A stretch of 64,000 nt of DNA from Spirodela intermedia (taxonomy: Eukaryota; Streptophyta; Magnoliopsida; Alismatales; Araceae), in assembly GCA_902729315.2 (NCBI GenBank), contig LR746270.1, positions 5,024,221 to 5,088,220 of the forward strand, written 5' to 3'. The notes under the pieces are model-generated. The model saw only the letters and a program-made list of their open reading frames with translations. It did no database searches and was not told the DNA's origin. Positions 49,621 through 61,447 of this stretch are shown piece after piece. Both the position numbers and the translations under genes were made by a program. How positions within the stretch are numbered: position 1 is the stretch's first letter; the number at the start of each line of letters is the position of its first letter.

Positions 49621-52091
49621 CATTCTATTGTTCCTTTTAGTTATATTATTTCGCTCTAGAGTATTTTCCAAATTGTAAATTGTTTATGAATTTCATGTTG
49701 TTTGTAGAAAAAGGCAAACTCATATAATAAAAATGATCCCCCTTTATATGTACAAAGGATTTTAATAACACAACCATTCATGGTTTCAATCATTACTTGA
49801 AACTCAATAAATTCAGAAAATACTTCTGCATATTTTTTTCTAGAAAATATATTCAACTCATGCAAGTATAACCATCAATAAATAGCAAAACATTATTGTT
49901 ATTATAAACAACATCGGCATGAATTAACTCAAGTGATGACCTTTTCTCATAAGCTTTTTCAATTGGGAATGAAAATCTAATTTTTTATCATAATTATATC
50001 CTTCACAAACATATTAGTAACTAGAATTATGGTAAATTGAAAGTCATAATATTTTACTTTATTAACTTCAATGCATTAAAATTTAAATGACCATATCTCA
50101 TATAAAAAGGCAAGAATCATTAGAACTTTTGATAATTATAGCAAACTTCATCAATTTTGAAATATCAAGAGGAAACATTATATTCCAACTTTAGGAATTG
50201 TAGGAAGCATATTGATTTTCTTGCTTCTAATAACAAGCATGTCATCATTTAAATGAAAGTATATCCAACCTCAATTGAATGAACTATACTCAGCAAATTG
50301 TATTCTAGTTTAGGAATGAAACAAGCATCATTTATCAACTTATTTATACTTAATTTTTTTGGGACTTCAATAGTTCAATACCTTCAATTTGAACAATTTT
50401 TTCATTTGTCACTCTAACTTGACATTTCTTTAATGTGTCTAAATTTTGAAATAATTCATTTTCACTTCTCATATCATTGTTGCATGCACTATTCAAAAAA
50501 TCATATATCATTGTTATTGGGTATTGGTGCCACACAAGTAATAGATTAATTACCTTCCTCCTTCACCTCTGCTGAATTTATTTGCTCTTTTGTCTTATCC
50601 CAACAAGAAGCTTCAATATGTCCAAACTTTTTACAATGTCTACATTACATCATCTTATAACTTAATTGTTTATTCTTTCCTTCACTTCTATCATAATTTT
50701 GTTGTCAATGGCCAGATTTTCTGTAGCCTCTTCCATGACCATAACAACCTCTATGACCTTAGTTGCCTTGATAGTGATTAAATGTGATGTCATCATTGAT
50801 TTCTCTTTTTGAGATCTCAACTTTAGTATGATTGCTAAAGAGATTTTTTAGAAGATCTATTAATATGTTCTTCATGGTTAATAATGAGCCCAATAATGCA
50901 ATTTCTAGGTAAATAAATAAATCAAGAGATTTTTTGATTCTTCACTTGTAGTAATAATATGATCCCATTTTTAAGAAATATTTTTTTAAAAATTAGCGAT
51001 TTTTTGGCTGAAACATATTTTCTAAAAAAAATTATTTGATTTATAATGACATAAAAATGTGAAAAAAATCCTAAATTGATTTACCTGATTTCATAAAGAA
51101 ATAATAGTTTTAAATTCTTTTTGAGTGTACGAAATGTTATTGTTGCAACTTTTTTGTCACTTAGAAATTCTTATTTTAAAATCTTCCATGCATACCTTTA
51201 CTTCTGCTACAACTGAAAAATTATAATGCCTTTTTCTGTCAATTAATGATGTTGTGGTCTCTCAAACACTATAGAATTCTAGAGTTTTGTCCTTCTAATT
51301 CATACAAGAAATCATGTTTGATAACATTTTTATTTCCTTCCAAGCTTATAACATCTGTTCCCATTAGTTTATCACATTTTGTTTGAAAACTTTGGACTAT
51401 ATAACATCTTAGAGAGAGATCCTATGCATGACGAATTTCCTTTTGAGCATTGAAATTTTTTGGAAAAATTTCCTCTGAAACAACTTGTTGGAGCAAAACC
51501 CTTACCATTTTATAGTCTCTTTCTCTGCAAAACCCTTACCATGAGAGCCCACAAATCTAGTGAAGTCAAAAAAATCATCATGTTTATACTCCAAAATTCA
51601 TTTTTTATTAAAAATGAAAAAAAAGATTGAAAATAATTGAAAATGTTACCATAATTCGACATTTTCAATAAAATAAATCTCCCCCTTTGACAAGTAGATC
51701 TTTTGAATTCTTTTTCTTCTAGATTACTTACTACAATAATCATCTACACCACCAAATAAAATGGGATTCACCCAAAAACTGATTTTTGTAAATACCTAGC
51801 TTCAGCCAAATCTACACAGTAATATGTGATGAATGGGGATCTGATACCACTTGTAGGAATAAAATCTTAAAATTAAATGATTATATTATGCCAAAAATGG
51901 GAGAGAATGAATTGAGGATAAAATGTGAGAGAAGGACACCGACGGCTGCGCGTGAAGCTTAAATCGAAGAGAGGGAAAATATTCTACCCAATTGATGAAA
52001 ATAAGAATAAATTGTATATAAAAAGGAGGAGGAGAGAGAATGAAAGAGAGGGGTGAAAAAGTAATTAAAGAAACCAATTTAAAGTAGGTCA
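49620..52091 (-). mobile_element. Truncated Ty1/Copia retrotransposon (5' LTR part, PBS, gag, protease, partial integrase)
   Basis: Read on the minus strand, LTR-like sequence with TATATAC runs from about 52,091 and ends in CCTACA at 51,852. It is followed by a primer-binding site TGGTATCAGATCC at 51,849-51,837 (initiator Met-tRNA type). Decayed gag follows, with a CCHC knuckle C-RH-C-KKFG-H-IEAS-C at about 50,594-50,644. Protease/pre-integrase remnants (LNSACNND in place of the usual DSGxxxHM) lie at 50,350-50,535. A GAG-pre-integrase trace (RYGHLNFNALK) appears near 50,085. An integrase-core fragment sits at 49,656-49,865. Many stops interrupt it. Reverse transcriptase, RNase H and the 3' LTR are absent, so the element is dead and truncated. 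The 5' LTR start is unclear. Confidence 0.8.
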
Positions 52092-52167
52092 GCTCTCTTT
52101 AGTCAAAAATGAAGGCTGCCATTTTCTCCAGCACATCCTCAACCTTCGACAAAATACGATGCAGTTC

Positions 52168-52250
52168 GCGAAGAACAGAGTTTGAGAGTGGAGAGGGCCT
52201 ATTTACTGCTGCCACGGAGGCCCCGCCCCCGTCCCCCTCCTCCCTGATGG
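52168..52250 (-). repeat. Duplicated fragment of the carboxypeptidase gene 5' end fused to the FMO pseudogene
   Basis: About 75-80 bp match 49,027-49,105, including CGAAGAAC, GGAGAGGGCC and the GGAG(G/T)...CCCGCC C-rich leader, with roughly four of five bases identical by eye. In the carboxypeptidase gene this covers the start codon and leader. Here it lies in the same orientation and supplies the last part of the FMO pseudogene exon 5 reading frame in another frame. Confidence 0.75.
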
Positions 52251-53847
52251 CGTCTTCCTCCATCGATCTTATGCTCGGCAGCCGGAAGCCTCCGTCGAGA
52301 AGCCACTTGGGCCTGATCTCCGACATGTAGATATTCGACAGGCTCTCCGAGTCACCGAGGATCGCCAGCTGTGGAATCCGCGGGTGGATGGTAACCCTGT
52401 CCGGAGGAAGGGTTCTTGAGTCTGCAAGCGAGGATTGTAGGACCGTAGACAAGCCATGGAAATGAGGCCTGTGGCCAGTTTCCCCATCTTTTCTCCTTCC
52501 GACGGTATGGTCTCCGATGCCAGTAAGAGTAAGGGAAGAAGGGCCTACCTGTAGAGGGCGATGGTAGAAGACGGGCCCATCAGTTTGTCCCGGAAATCGT
52601 CGGAGGTGAAGATGTTCTTGAGCTTCTGGTCACCCCTGAATTCGGTGGCCAGGATCACGAGATCGCTCTCGATGGGTTTGTCTTCATCGTCGACGATCAC
52701 GCCCTCCTCGTGGAAGCGGAATCTCTGTGATTTTCTCAGAAAAATGCTTCCTTCTTCCACCCTGTCGTAGAATTTCTCAGACAGCAACGCTGCCGAGCAT
52801 GTGGTCATCTCTTGGAAGAAGTCGTGATCCGGCACCATGCCGTGCTTCCTCATCGGGAACTTCCACATGCAGTAGCTCTCGACAAATTTGGAAAAAACCC
52901 AACTCTGAGATAAGATGATAATGGTGTAATCAGATAAAAAAATCAATAAAAACCAGTCCACTATCAACTCCCACACAGAATGCCTCACTGAACCGTCTCT
53001 GTAATTAACTTGACGATCCCAAGAAAGAATTCGCGAACGCAGCTAGATGAGCGTACCCCAAACTAGAAAGGAAAAATGAAAATTTTGGCAGTCACATGGA
53101 TGAATAATCCTACGGCACTTGCATCCAACTGGTTCTGATTCCGATGGCCCGACATTCGAACAAGGTATGAGAGCCGATCGAGGGTCTGCCACTGGAGTGT
53201 ATTAATGGAGTTCATATTTTGGACTTTATGCACATAAAACTTTCGAGTTACTAAGATGGGTGGGTAAACTCCGTCCATAAAGTTGGTTGGCTACATTTAC
53301 GAGGGAGGCGAGTACCAGAGGAGTTAGCAGGCTTGCCAAGAGGCTGAGCATCAGCCCTTCGTCGGGTTTGTGAACCAGAAGCTCTGAGAAGCGATCGTGT
53401 AGAACAAGACGATGGGGATGCCCCAAGCAGAATAGTCCTCCAAAAGCCATCGGCGAGTCCTGCCGGCCATCGTGCATGGGTACCTGTCTCCTAAAATAGC
53501 AGGAACCAGAAGGGTATCAAAATTTAAAAAATCTCTTAAAGAAATCAGCAAGCTACCTGTTCGCTAGAATGACTTCGGGGCCTTCTTTCGGTGGGAATTC
53601 TGGGATGTTGGGCACGTCGCTGAAGCGGCCGATGCATAGAATCAGAAAGTCCACTTCATACACATGATTTGAAAAATCCCAAACCAAATAAATTCAAGAA
53701 CAGGATGCCCAATTCACAAATCAGAATCTGAGTAAAGACTAGTGAGGATTGTTGGGTTCAACCACAACATGGCTTATTTGATCTGCCCAGGCCAAGTAGG
53801 ATTTAGGCCTGCAGTAGAAAAGGAAAAAAAACTTGGCTTTTATAGTA

Positions 53848-53879
53848 TTAACTCATCATTATAATTAATGATGAGTTAA
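53848..53879. repeat. Perfect 14-bp inverted repeat (hairpin)
   Basis: TTAACTCATCATTA and its exact reverse complement TAATGATGAGTTAA are separated by TAAT, within the first intron of the FMO pseudogene. It may be a remnant of a small inverted-repeat element. Confidence 0.9.
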
Positions 53880-54672
53880 TTTTGTGCGTTCAATTTATTA
53901 GGTTTTGACTGCATCTGAGCATGGAGCCAATCTCAAAAATGCTACTGCGTAATCCAGATAGCGTGATGAACCAGAAAATTCTATAAATTCAATCTCGAAA
54001 ATGAAAGTCTGGCGAGATGGTGAGCTTTGGGGGTAAAAGATGCTGATTAAATGAGAGATGGCAGTTGTTACCTCTGTAGTGGAATCCTCGCCGGAAGCGT
54101 GTAACACGGAGATTCGCCATTTCCCGGCAGAGCCACCACCGAAGGCCTCGCCCGTACCGGCCCAAAGTTCCCACGAGGGCATCTCCTCCGCCGAGACGCC
54201 GGCGTAGTCGATCCCGAGAACCTTTGAGTTGAACTTGATGTGGCGGAGGAGATCGAACTGTTCGGCGTAGGCCCGGAGGTAGTCAACTACCTGCGCGTGG
54301 CTTGGGAAGGTCTCCGTCACCTCCTCCGGCCACGGGAAGTCGGAGAAACGGTACCCGTCCCGGGGCGTCTGCAGCTTCGTCGAGGCGAAGGTGCGCGTCC
54401 AAAGTCCCCCGATCACGGCGCCGGCCTCGAAGACAACGGACCGGAAGCCCTTCTTCTTCACGCACTTGCAGGCCGCCAGTCCACTCACCCCGGCTCCAAC
54501 TATACACACCGTCTTCTCCATCTCCGCCGCCGAAAAAAGAGAGAGACCGACAGAGAGATGGAGAGAGAGGGGTTGAGAGGGAATGAGACGGAGAGAGGAG
54601 CCAGAAGGATCGACAGTAGATTGGAGTGATAAGCCCTTCAATCCGGTTGGATCGTCGTCGACCATCGACCGT

Positions 54673-54915
54673 GTCCATTCTGCTGGAGGTCTGAGGGAAG
54701 TCAACGATGACGGACGTCTTTATCTGTGGAAAAATAAAGTAGATAACAATTGTGGCCCAGTTAAAATTTTTAATTGGACCACTACCACGTGCCCATTCTG
54801 CTGGAGCTCTGGGGTGCCAAAGTCAACGATGAAGGACGCCTTCTATCTCTTAAATTGATTGGGAAAAAATAAAGTAGATAATAATTGTGCCCCACTTAAG
54901 TATTTTACTTTTTAT
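54673..54915. repeat. Tandem duplication, about 118-bp period, in the FMO pseudogene promoter
   Basis: Two copies begin GTCCATTCTGCTGGAG (54,673) and GCCCATTCTGCTGGAG (54,791). They share AAGTCAACGATGA(C/A)GGACG and AATAAAGTAGATAA(C/T)AATTGTG. They lie 150-400 bp upstream of the pseudogene start codon. Confidence 0.85.
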
Positions 54916-56394
54916 GTATGGCTGATGGACGTTCTAATAATAAAGTGGAGAGTAAAATGCGTCGAGCCTTTCTGCTGCCGTATAAACTTCCTAGAGAGAG
55001 ACATGCTCAGCAGACTCCATCTACTACATGGAGAGAGATTTGCACTCTAAAGAGATGACTACACCAAGATAGAGGGAAGTTCAAGTTTTATGTGAACCTT
55101 GGAGTATATTGATATGTGACAGCATGCCATGGAACATGCAGAGGCACATACCATCTGATAATATGGCTCAGCACAAAGAGACTTTGCATTAATATGGAAG
55201 CAACATGGACAAAAACATGCAGCAATTGTTCATAGGGTGCTATTGTGACAAGGTGAGGTCAATAGAATGTGATTGTTAACCTTGCAAGGAGCTTCACATA
55301 GTGTTGTGAATGACATTAGCTAGTCCATCTGAGGAACTTATGTCATTTTACTTTCCTTTTAGAGGAATGGCCGCACCCCTTTAATAGAGACATTGGTTGC
55401 AACACAACTTCGTCCTTTATGATGTTAAGCTATTAATCATGTGTTAGTTGTTGTGTTTAATTGATGTAAATTTTCAATATTTGTAACTGAACTCTTGAAA
55501 AAAAAATTAGTATTAGTGCTAACTTCAAGTCGATCTATAATAATGATGAGATTAGTAGTTAATGATTTTATAATTTTGTAACAAAGGAGATGATGCAAAA
55601 AAAAAAGAATAAAAAGAAAAAAAATGAGGTAAGTGAAGAAATCTTCTTTATTTTGATTGACAGCCTCCTGTGATAATTGATTTGTATCTTTGCTTCTCTT
55701 AGTTTTTTCAGATAAGATAAAGGAGAAATTTAGTTATGAGAAGAGTAATTCACAAATAGAAGAGAGTAGATTAGAAGATATAATGCAGAATGGTAAGAGG
55801 AGTGATTATCAACAGAGTAAACTCCATTGATTTGGAGAACACAATGAGATAATTGGAATTAAGGTTCTAAAAATAAAATCTAAAATAATAAAAATCAAAA
55901 CTGTTATGAGCATCACTCTAGGAGAAATGAAAAGAACTATTCTTAACGGGAAAAAATATTGGAAAGAGACAAACTCATTTTTTTGTCACACATAAAAGTC
56001 TTTTAAAACTTTAAGTTAAAAGGCTTAACTAAAAAGAAATCATAAGTGCTAGAATAAAAGTCTTCCTCTTCTTTCATCTGCCACCTAAGAGAAAAAGAAG
56101 ATGATACACTAAATTATAAACGAAAATCGAATTGAAATTTCATATATAAAAGCAAAAAAATGAAAATTCTCTTCTTGTCTTGTTTTTCACCCAATAAAAT
56201 GAGAAGAATAAAACACTAAATTAAATAAAAATGAGAAAAGAGTTTTTTAATTCAATGTTTGTCACATGGAAATAGAAAAATAGAAAGGAAACTAATCTTT
56301 ATGTTAGATTGCAGCCTTGGCCCACTATGGACCTATCCCCCTTTCCCTTTCAATCTCTCAATTCTCAAGGTTGATGGCGCCTTTTCTCTCCACA
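54916..56394. other. AT-rich intergenic DNA
   Basis: No supported gene; short reading frames only. The last part (56,300-56,394) is pyrimidine-rich and could be the end of a degenerate LTR because a primer-binding-like site follows. Confidence 0.45.
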
Positions 56395-57308
56395 TGATAT
56401 CATAGCAATAGGGGCTTGATCCATTGCCCTTGCTCTACTGCTCGTGCCGCCATTCCTCTGGTGTCTTTGGCACTGCCTCTATTTGTGGTGGCTTCAAAAG
56501 GGTGTCCAGCCTCTCACCAGTGGCCATATCCATCAGTTTCTCCACACTGCTGCCCATGCAGCATCTGCGCCGCTCTCTCTCTCGTGCATCCCAGCCCATG
56601 CCATGTGCTAGCCCTTTCTTGCCCTCCACACTGACACATCCGTACTAACATCTCTTGCCTAACAAGTCAGCACACCGGCCCTCTGCATACTTATCTCAAG
56701 GTATCCAGCCCTCTCCCGTGCCAGCCTGTGCTCTCTAGGGCTGGCATCAACAGCAAGATCTGACCTCAGGGCGTCATATGTGTCGATCTGACCTCTGCAG
56801 GCCTCCTATGCGTCGATCTAACCTGTGTCCAGCCCTCTCCTGTCCTGGCCTGTGATCTCCAAGGCCTCCTATACATCGGCCTATGTACACATCTTCTACC
56901 TCACGTGTCATCCACTCGTGCCTCTCGTTGTCTGGGTGAGTTCCATCTCTTTCTTTGATAGAAAATACACTAGGGTCATCCTCCCATGACTCACCCTTAC
57001 CTTCGGTGACGATACCCTCCACCTTGCCTCTTAACTTGTTCCTTCCCTTATATTTCATCACGGCTGTATTGACTCGCCCAACCTACATCTTTGACAGTAC
57101 CAATTATAGCTTGTGGACATCTGCATTTGAAAACTTCATTTATGCTCATTGATTTCTACATTACCTTCAATTGCCTCCGCCTAATGTCATGTCTCTAGAC
57201 TATCTTCATTGGGGGCTTCTTAACTCTATCATCAACATGACTTTATTAGAGTGTTGGGTCTTTAATTCTATTGCTAAAGGACTAGCAATGATTTTAAGTT
57301 GGGGGGTG
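56395..57308 (+). mobile_element. Copia-type internal fragment: PBS-like site, gag start, polypurine tract
   Basis: TGATATCATAGCA at 56,395-56,407 resembles a decayed TGGTATCAGAGC primer-binding site. At about 57,061-57,300 a reading frame broken by one stop codon (57,151-57,153) reads TYIFDSTNYSLWTSAFENFI, typical of the Copia gag N-terminus. A purine run AAGTTGGGGGGTG at about 57,296-57,308 sits directly before the LTR at 57,309. Everything between gag and the polypurine tract (protease to RNase H) is missing. The sequence just before the PBS does not match the downstream LTR end, so this may be a recombinant of two elements. Confidence 0.6.
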
Positions 57309-58943
57309 TGATAAGTTTTCATTATCATGAGTTAATAATTAGTAAATGATATAGTTTTAGCCTTAACTCATGATAAATAGACTTATATTTACATTAAAGT
57401 GTGAAAGTAGTTTTCAATTGATTAATATATTTTTTTAGGTAATTATGTGATTTTATACGAATTTATATGATTTTTATAGTCTTACTTTTGAGATATATGA
57501 AAAAAAAGAAATAAAAATAAAAATCTAGCAAAATGGGGGAGACCCGCCAGCCAGCTGAGCCCACAAGCGGGTCGAAAGCGTAGTCAAGGAGGAACCATGA
57601 GCAAGGGCTCGAGCAGCTAGGACCGATAGGGGCACATGTGCGCCACTTTCCTTCCACGTCACTAGTGGCCAGCCAGTTGTGGGGCAAGAAGTGGTCGTAC
57701 ATGCGTGAGAAAGGGACTTGATCAGAAATATAATATTACTATATATTCATTAGAAACTTCAACGCATAAGCAATGTGAGACTAAACCCGCATCACACCTT
57801 CCCTAGAAAAGGCAGGTAACTAGTGCGGGTTTGAATCCTCCTAGAGCCAAAACTTATTTTTTATCTGATTATCGCGACTTTCTTGTAGATTGCCAATAAA
57901 GAATTAAGCAACCAAAATTACTGGATCATTGGCAAAAATCTCGTCAATGTGATTTGCGGAGCATTGTTACTAAAATTGTTGAACAATTCACGATAAAAGG
58001 ATCGCAAATCCATCGAGTAAAATATCTCCAATTGATCAATGAACAAGCCGTCGTCAGAAAGAGGACGATTCACTAGGAGACGAGTCACCACCTCTTGAGA
58101 GTGTATTGGATGCGATGAAGAGTCTCCTCTTGCTGTGCACACCTAAAGATGAAGCTCCCTAACATGCGCCCCACCTTCATCTAGCTCCTCTCTGTCGAGT
58201 GACAGCGGCTAGAGAGCCGCAAAGTTGTTGTTTTTCTACTCTGCTGGGTGACAGCCACTGGAGATGATTCGACGACCCATTTCATTGATCTCTAGACTTT
58301 GCAAGGAGATCTAGAGATTGTCCACGTTGTCATTGTCTAAGGAGAGCCTTCGAGGCTGTGGACATTGCACGACGATCCTCTTGAATGCTCAAAATTTCAG
58401 TGCATCACTGACGCATCACCGCCGCGATGCTAGAACTCTATTTTCCTACTTTCAACTTAATTTCTGCTTCATTTAGTGATAATTTATGTGATTTAAATTT
58501 ACCAAGATATAATTCATTTCATTCTGATTCTTCTAGATTTTGCAGATCTTAATTTGATCAATTAAATCATCTATAATCGCTTAAGTAAGAATCACTAGAC
58601 AAAATTCTATTTTCGCCAGATTTGCATTCACTAGGCGCTGATGTCATCTTGACATATGCACCCTTATTTCCCTTTTTTGTAAATTTTAAGTATATTTTAT
58701 TTTTATTTCTTAGTATAAATTTATAAAAAATAATATTCTTTGAGGAAACTTTTAAATTATTACCCAATATTATATTATATCCTTGTGATTGTCCTAGAAA
58801 ATTACCACTATTTTTGAAAGTTTTATTGAATTATAATTGATATATTTGTTCATAAATACTTCTAAACATCTAAAAATTCATATTTTCTAGTTTTATAAAT
58901 TTTAAATTTACGTGATTTACTATACAACGACTAAGTCACGTCA
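57309..58943 (+). mobile_element. LTR copy 1 of the 1.6-kb family
   Basis: Begins TGATAAGTTTTC and ends GACTAAGTCACGTCA. It matches 61,936-63,500 on the same strand and 4,249-6,148 inverted. Short reading frames inside it (57,463-57,702, 57,918-58,142, 58,567-58,767) have counterparts in the other copy and are not genes. A GGGTTTGAATCCTC motif lies at about 57,827-57,840. Confidence 0.8.
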
Positions 58944-61447
58944 AATACGTTTCTCTAACTATCTCAACTGCGAACCAAAGTTTGAATGAGTTGAAAACAT
59001 ATTAAGATTGATGTGAAACCTCAATGCAGTTAGATTTTTTGCCCCTAAATTGTAGCTTAAATGTGTATGTGTTTACACAAGGTATGAATATACGTGTAGG
59101 GTTGATTTCATCTGAAATCATTTGATCTAAGGTTGTGATTAAGTGAGAGTATTTCTATCTTTTTGACTGTACTAAGATGAGGTGAGAGTCAATTTCCTCT
59201 TGGGTTGATCTAAAGTGTTGGATTTGAAGGTCTTGTCATAGCCGTAGGATCTTTCTTAATGTTGAGATTCCTTGGACCCTCGATAAGTATCCTCTATTTA
59301 CCGTTGATTGTGTAAACACTCTTGACGGTTTTCGATCTCCTCATTTGGTGACACCGCACGTTAGTTCCTCAGCCCTTAATTTCGTCACCTCATCTCCACA
59401 GATCAAATCTCATCCATCAAAGCATATGTTACTTCCTAAAAACCTAAAAATTTCACAGATCAAACCTCATCTCTATTGATTGTAAAACTTAGAGAAAAAT
59501 TTCAAAAAAATATCTGAAATATTAAACTTCATGAAATATTCAAAGAAATAATAAATATGTATTTTTTAATATAATAACATGCTAGATTGTATGATTTTAA
59601 TATGCCTTTTGTGTGATAATTAGTATGTTATCACACCCTCAACTTGAGTTATTACTACTCTTAGTAAGAAAAACTTCAAGTTCCTACATGATAATTTAAT
59701 AAAAATTCATATTGACTTTCACCCAACACATCAACTAACTTGCCTATCATTTCATAAATCTTCATTGGAGAGTTTCACCTACTAATGTTAAGACATTCAT
59801 GAATCACAATCAAGTAGAGTACAAGTTATCTTATTTTTTCCAATCTCAACAATTGAATTGTCTAGTTATCAATTCATCTACTCTCTTTACTAACCAAATA
59901 TCACTAATAGGTTTTAGAATTTGAGTTTAACTCAAACTATTTCAACTTATTGAATATAATTCATGTGTTGTGCAGGTAACTTTTCCAAAATAAATTAATA
60001 CTTATCCTAATCTTACATGTGGAAGCTCCATGGGACAAAGAGGAAAATTCCTATTTTATTTGTATTTGGGCTTCACTCTACATAATTGTTTTTTTTTTTT
60101 GAATGCTACTAGGTAACTTTTCTCCAAATATTTGTTGAAATTTTGAATGTAAATATTCATGCTTTGGAGGCTCACACTTTGCTAATTTCTATATGAGCAT
60201 AAAAGTGTTGAGTGATCTTCCTTCAACTCGTGATCTAAATCATAAGGTATTCTTAGCTAGAATATCAAGTAGCTTGAACTAATTCTATGAAAATAAGAGA
60301 AGTATTTTGAATTAAAAAAATAATTAGATCTACTTACTATAGGCTCATGTTCATGAATATCTAAAATACTATTCAGCATGATCTCTCTTTTTAAGACTCA
60401 TTTAATGAAGGCAAGTTTGTGAGTATGGAGATTAAATAATATGACAATCTAAATTGTGCTATTTTGATTGAGTCTTTCTATATCAACAATAAGATAAATT
60501 TAAAAATATGTGCATTCATAATATTCTTAGTGCATCCTACAAAAAAGTTATCTTCTCACCCCCCAACTTAATTCATGCACTATCCCTAGTGCATAAGAAA
60601 AATGAATTTAGAGAAAGAAGGTGTAAAGTGAGTAATGCACTTCAAGTTGTGTTTGTTGCTATTGTGGAATGTATGTGTCACCTTATTGCAATGATTGTGT
60701 ACTGAACTTATCTGTGTACTCCATCTACATTAAAAGGTAACTACAAAAGAAGAATGAAAAGAAGAGAAGTCACTGAATAAAAAGGTGGTTCTATTAACAT
60801 CTCAAAACTGTCAATTTAGTGACCAGGATGTTATCAATGGGAGGTTTGAGATGAAGGCAGATCCTGCATTTGAAGAGAGTTATCTAGAGAATGTTGCATG
60901 TGCTCTATGTATGGTTTGCGTCTTTGTCTGTTCACTTTAAGCAACTGACTTGTCTTAGAATTTGTAATTAAAATTGCTCCACAATCAAACAATCTAATAA
61001 TAATGAAAGGTCCATCCCACTTTGATTTAAGTTTTCCTGGAAATAATTTCAAGTGTGAGTTTTATAGCCAAACTTTCTGATTTTCAAATAATTGCTTACA
61101 ATTCAAGTGCTTATCATGAAAAGTTTTAAGTTTATCTTTATAAATCACTAAATTTTCGTAAGCCTCATTTCTTACCTCCTAAAGTTTTAGCTCTTATCTT
61201 TGTAGCTCATGAATTTGTAGAATCTTGTTCTTCCTTGCATCATCTAAAGATAAATTGAGCTTAATAAGCTCTATGTTCAATTTCAACTAATAAGTGACAA
61301 GCTTTATCAAAAATCAGTCTATATAGAGACATTCACATAGGGTTTTTATAGGCTGTTCTGTATGCCCATAATGTATTTGAAAGTCTACTTACCCAATATT
61401 TATCCAATCTTGCATACGCCTTTTGTGTGATAATCAACATGTTATCA
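58944..61447 (-). mobile_element. Nested Ty3/Gypsy fragment (integrase C-terminus, polypurine tract, LTR)
   Basis: On the minus strand at 61,052-60,834 the frame reads LFPGKLKSKWDGPF, followed by a basic tail, typical of the Gypsy integrase C-terminus. Upstream to 61,400, decayed integrase sequence is discernible. Further along the minus strand, AAGTTGAGGGTG at about 59,645-59,634 looks like a polypurine tract directly before TGATAACATAC, a probable LTR start. A second copy of that LTR start lies at 61,447-61,416. The left limit near 58,944-59,050 is inferred, and reverse transcriptase and gag are missing. Confidence 0.6.

Larger units (their letters stand above)
52109..54521 (-). pseudogene. 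Flavin-containing monooxygenase pseudogene, inverted paralogue of the 37.7-kb gene
   Basis: Exon-by-exon match to the intact FMO. Exon 1 (54,072-54,521) has the same 450-nt length and an intact GAGVSG. Exon 2 remnant is 53,557-53,663, exon 3 is 53,316-53,490, exon 4 is 52,549-52,904 (same 356-nt length), and exon 5 starts at 52,396. Lesions seen: the exon 2 acceptor AG is lost (CAT at the position of CAG). Exon 2 lacks about 130 nt encoding the FMO signature and NADPH-binding stretch. Exon 3 is one base short (175 versus 176 nt), causing a frameshift near 53,393-53,402. The LATGF motif reads LATEF at 52,641-52,643. Exon 5 has a small in-frame deletion, and its end is replaced from about 52,250 by foreign sequence. 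Exon 1 alone could still be transcribed. Confidence 0.88.

Noticed and set aside
54240-54629. 129-aa plus-strand frame at the FMO pseudogene
   Set aside because: Antisense of FMO exon 1, which has the FAD-binding motif on the minus strand.
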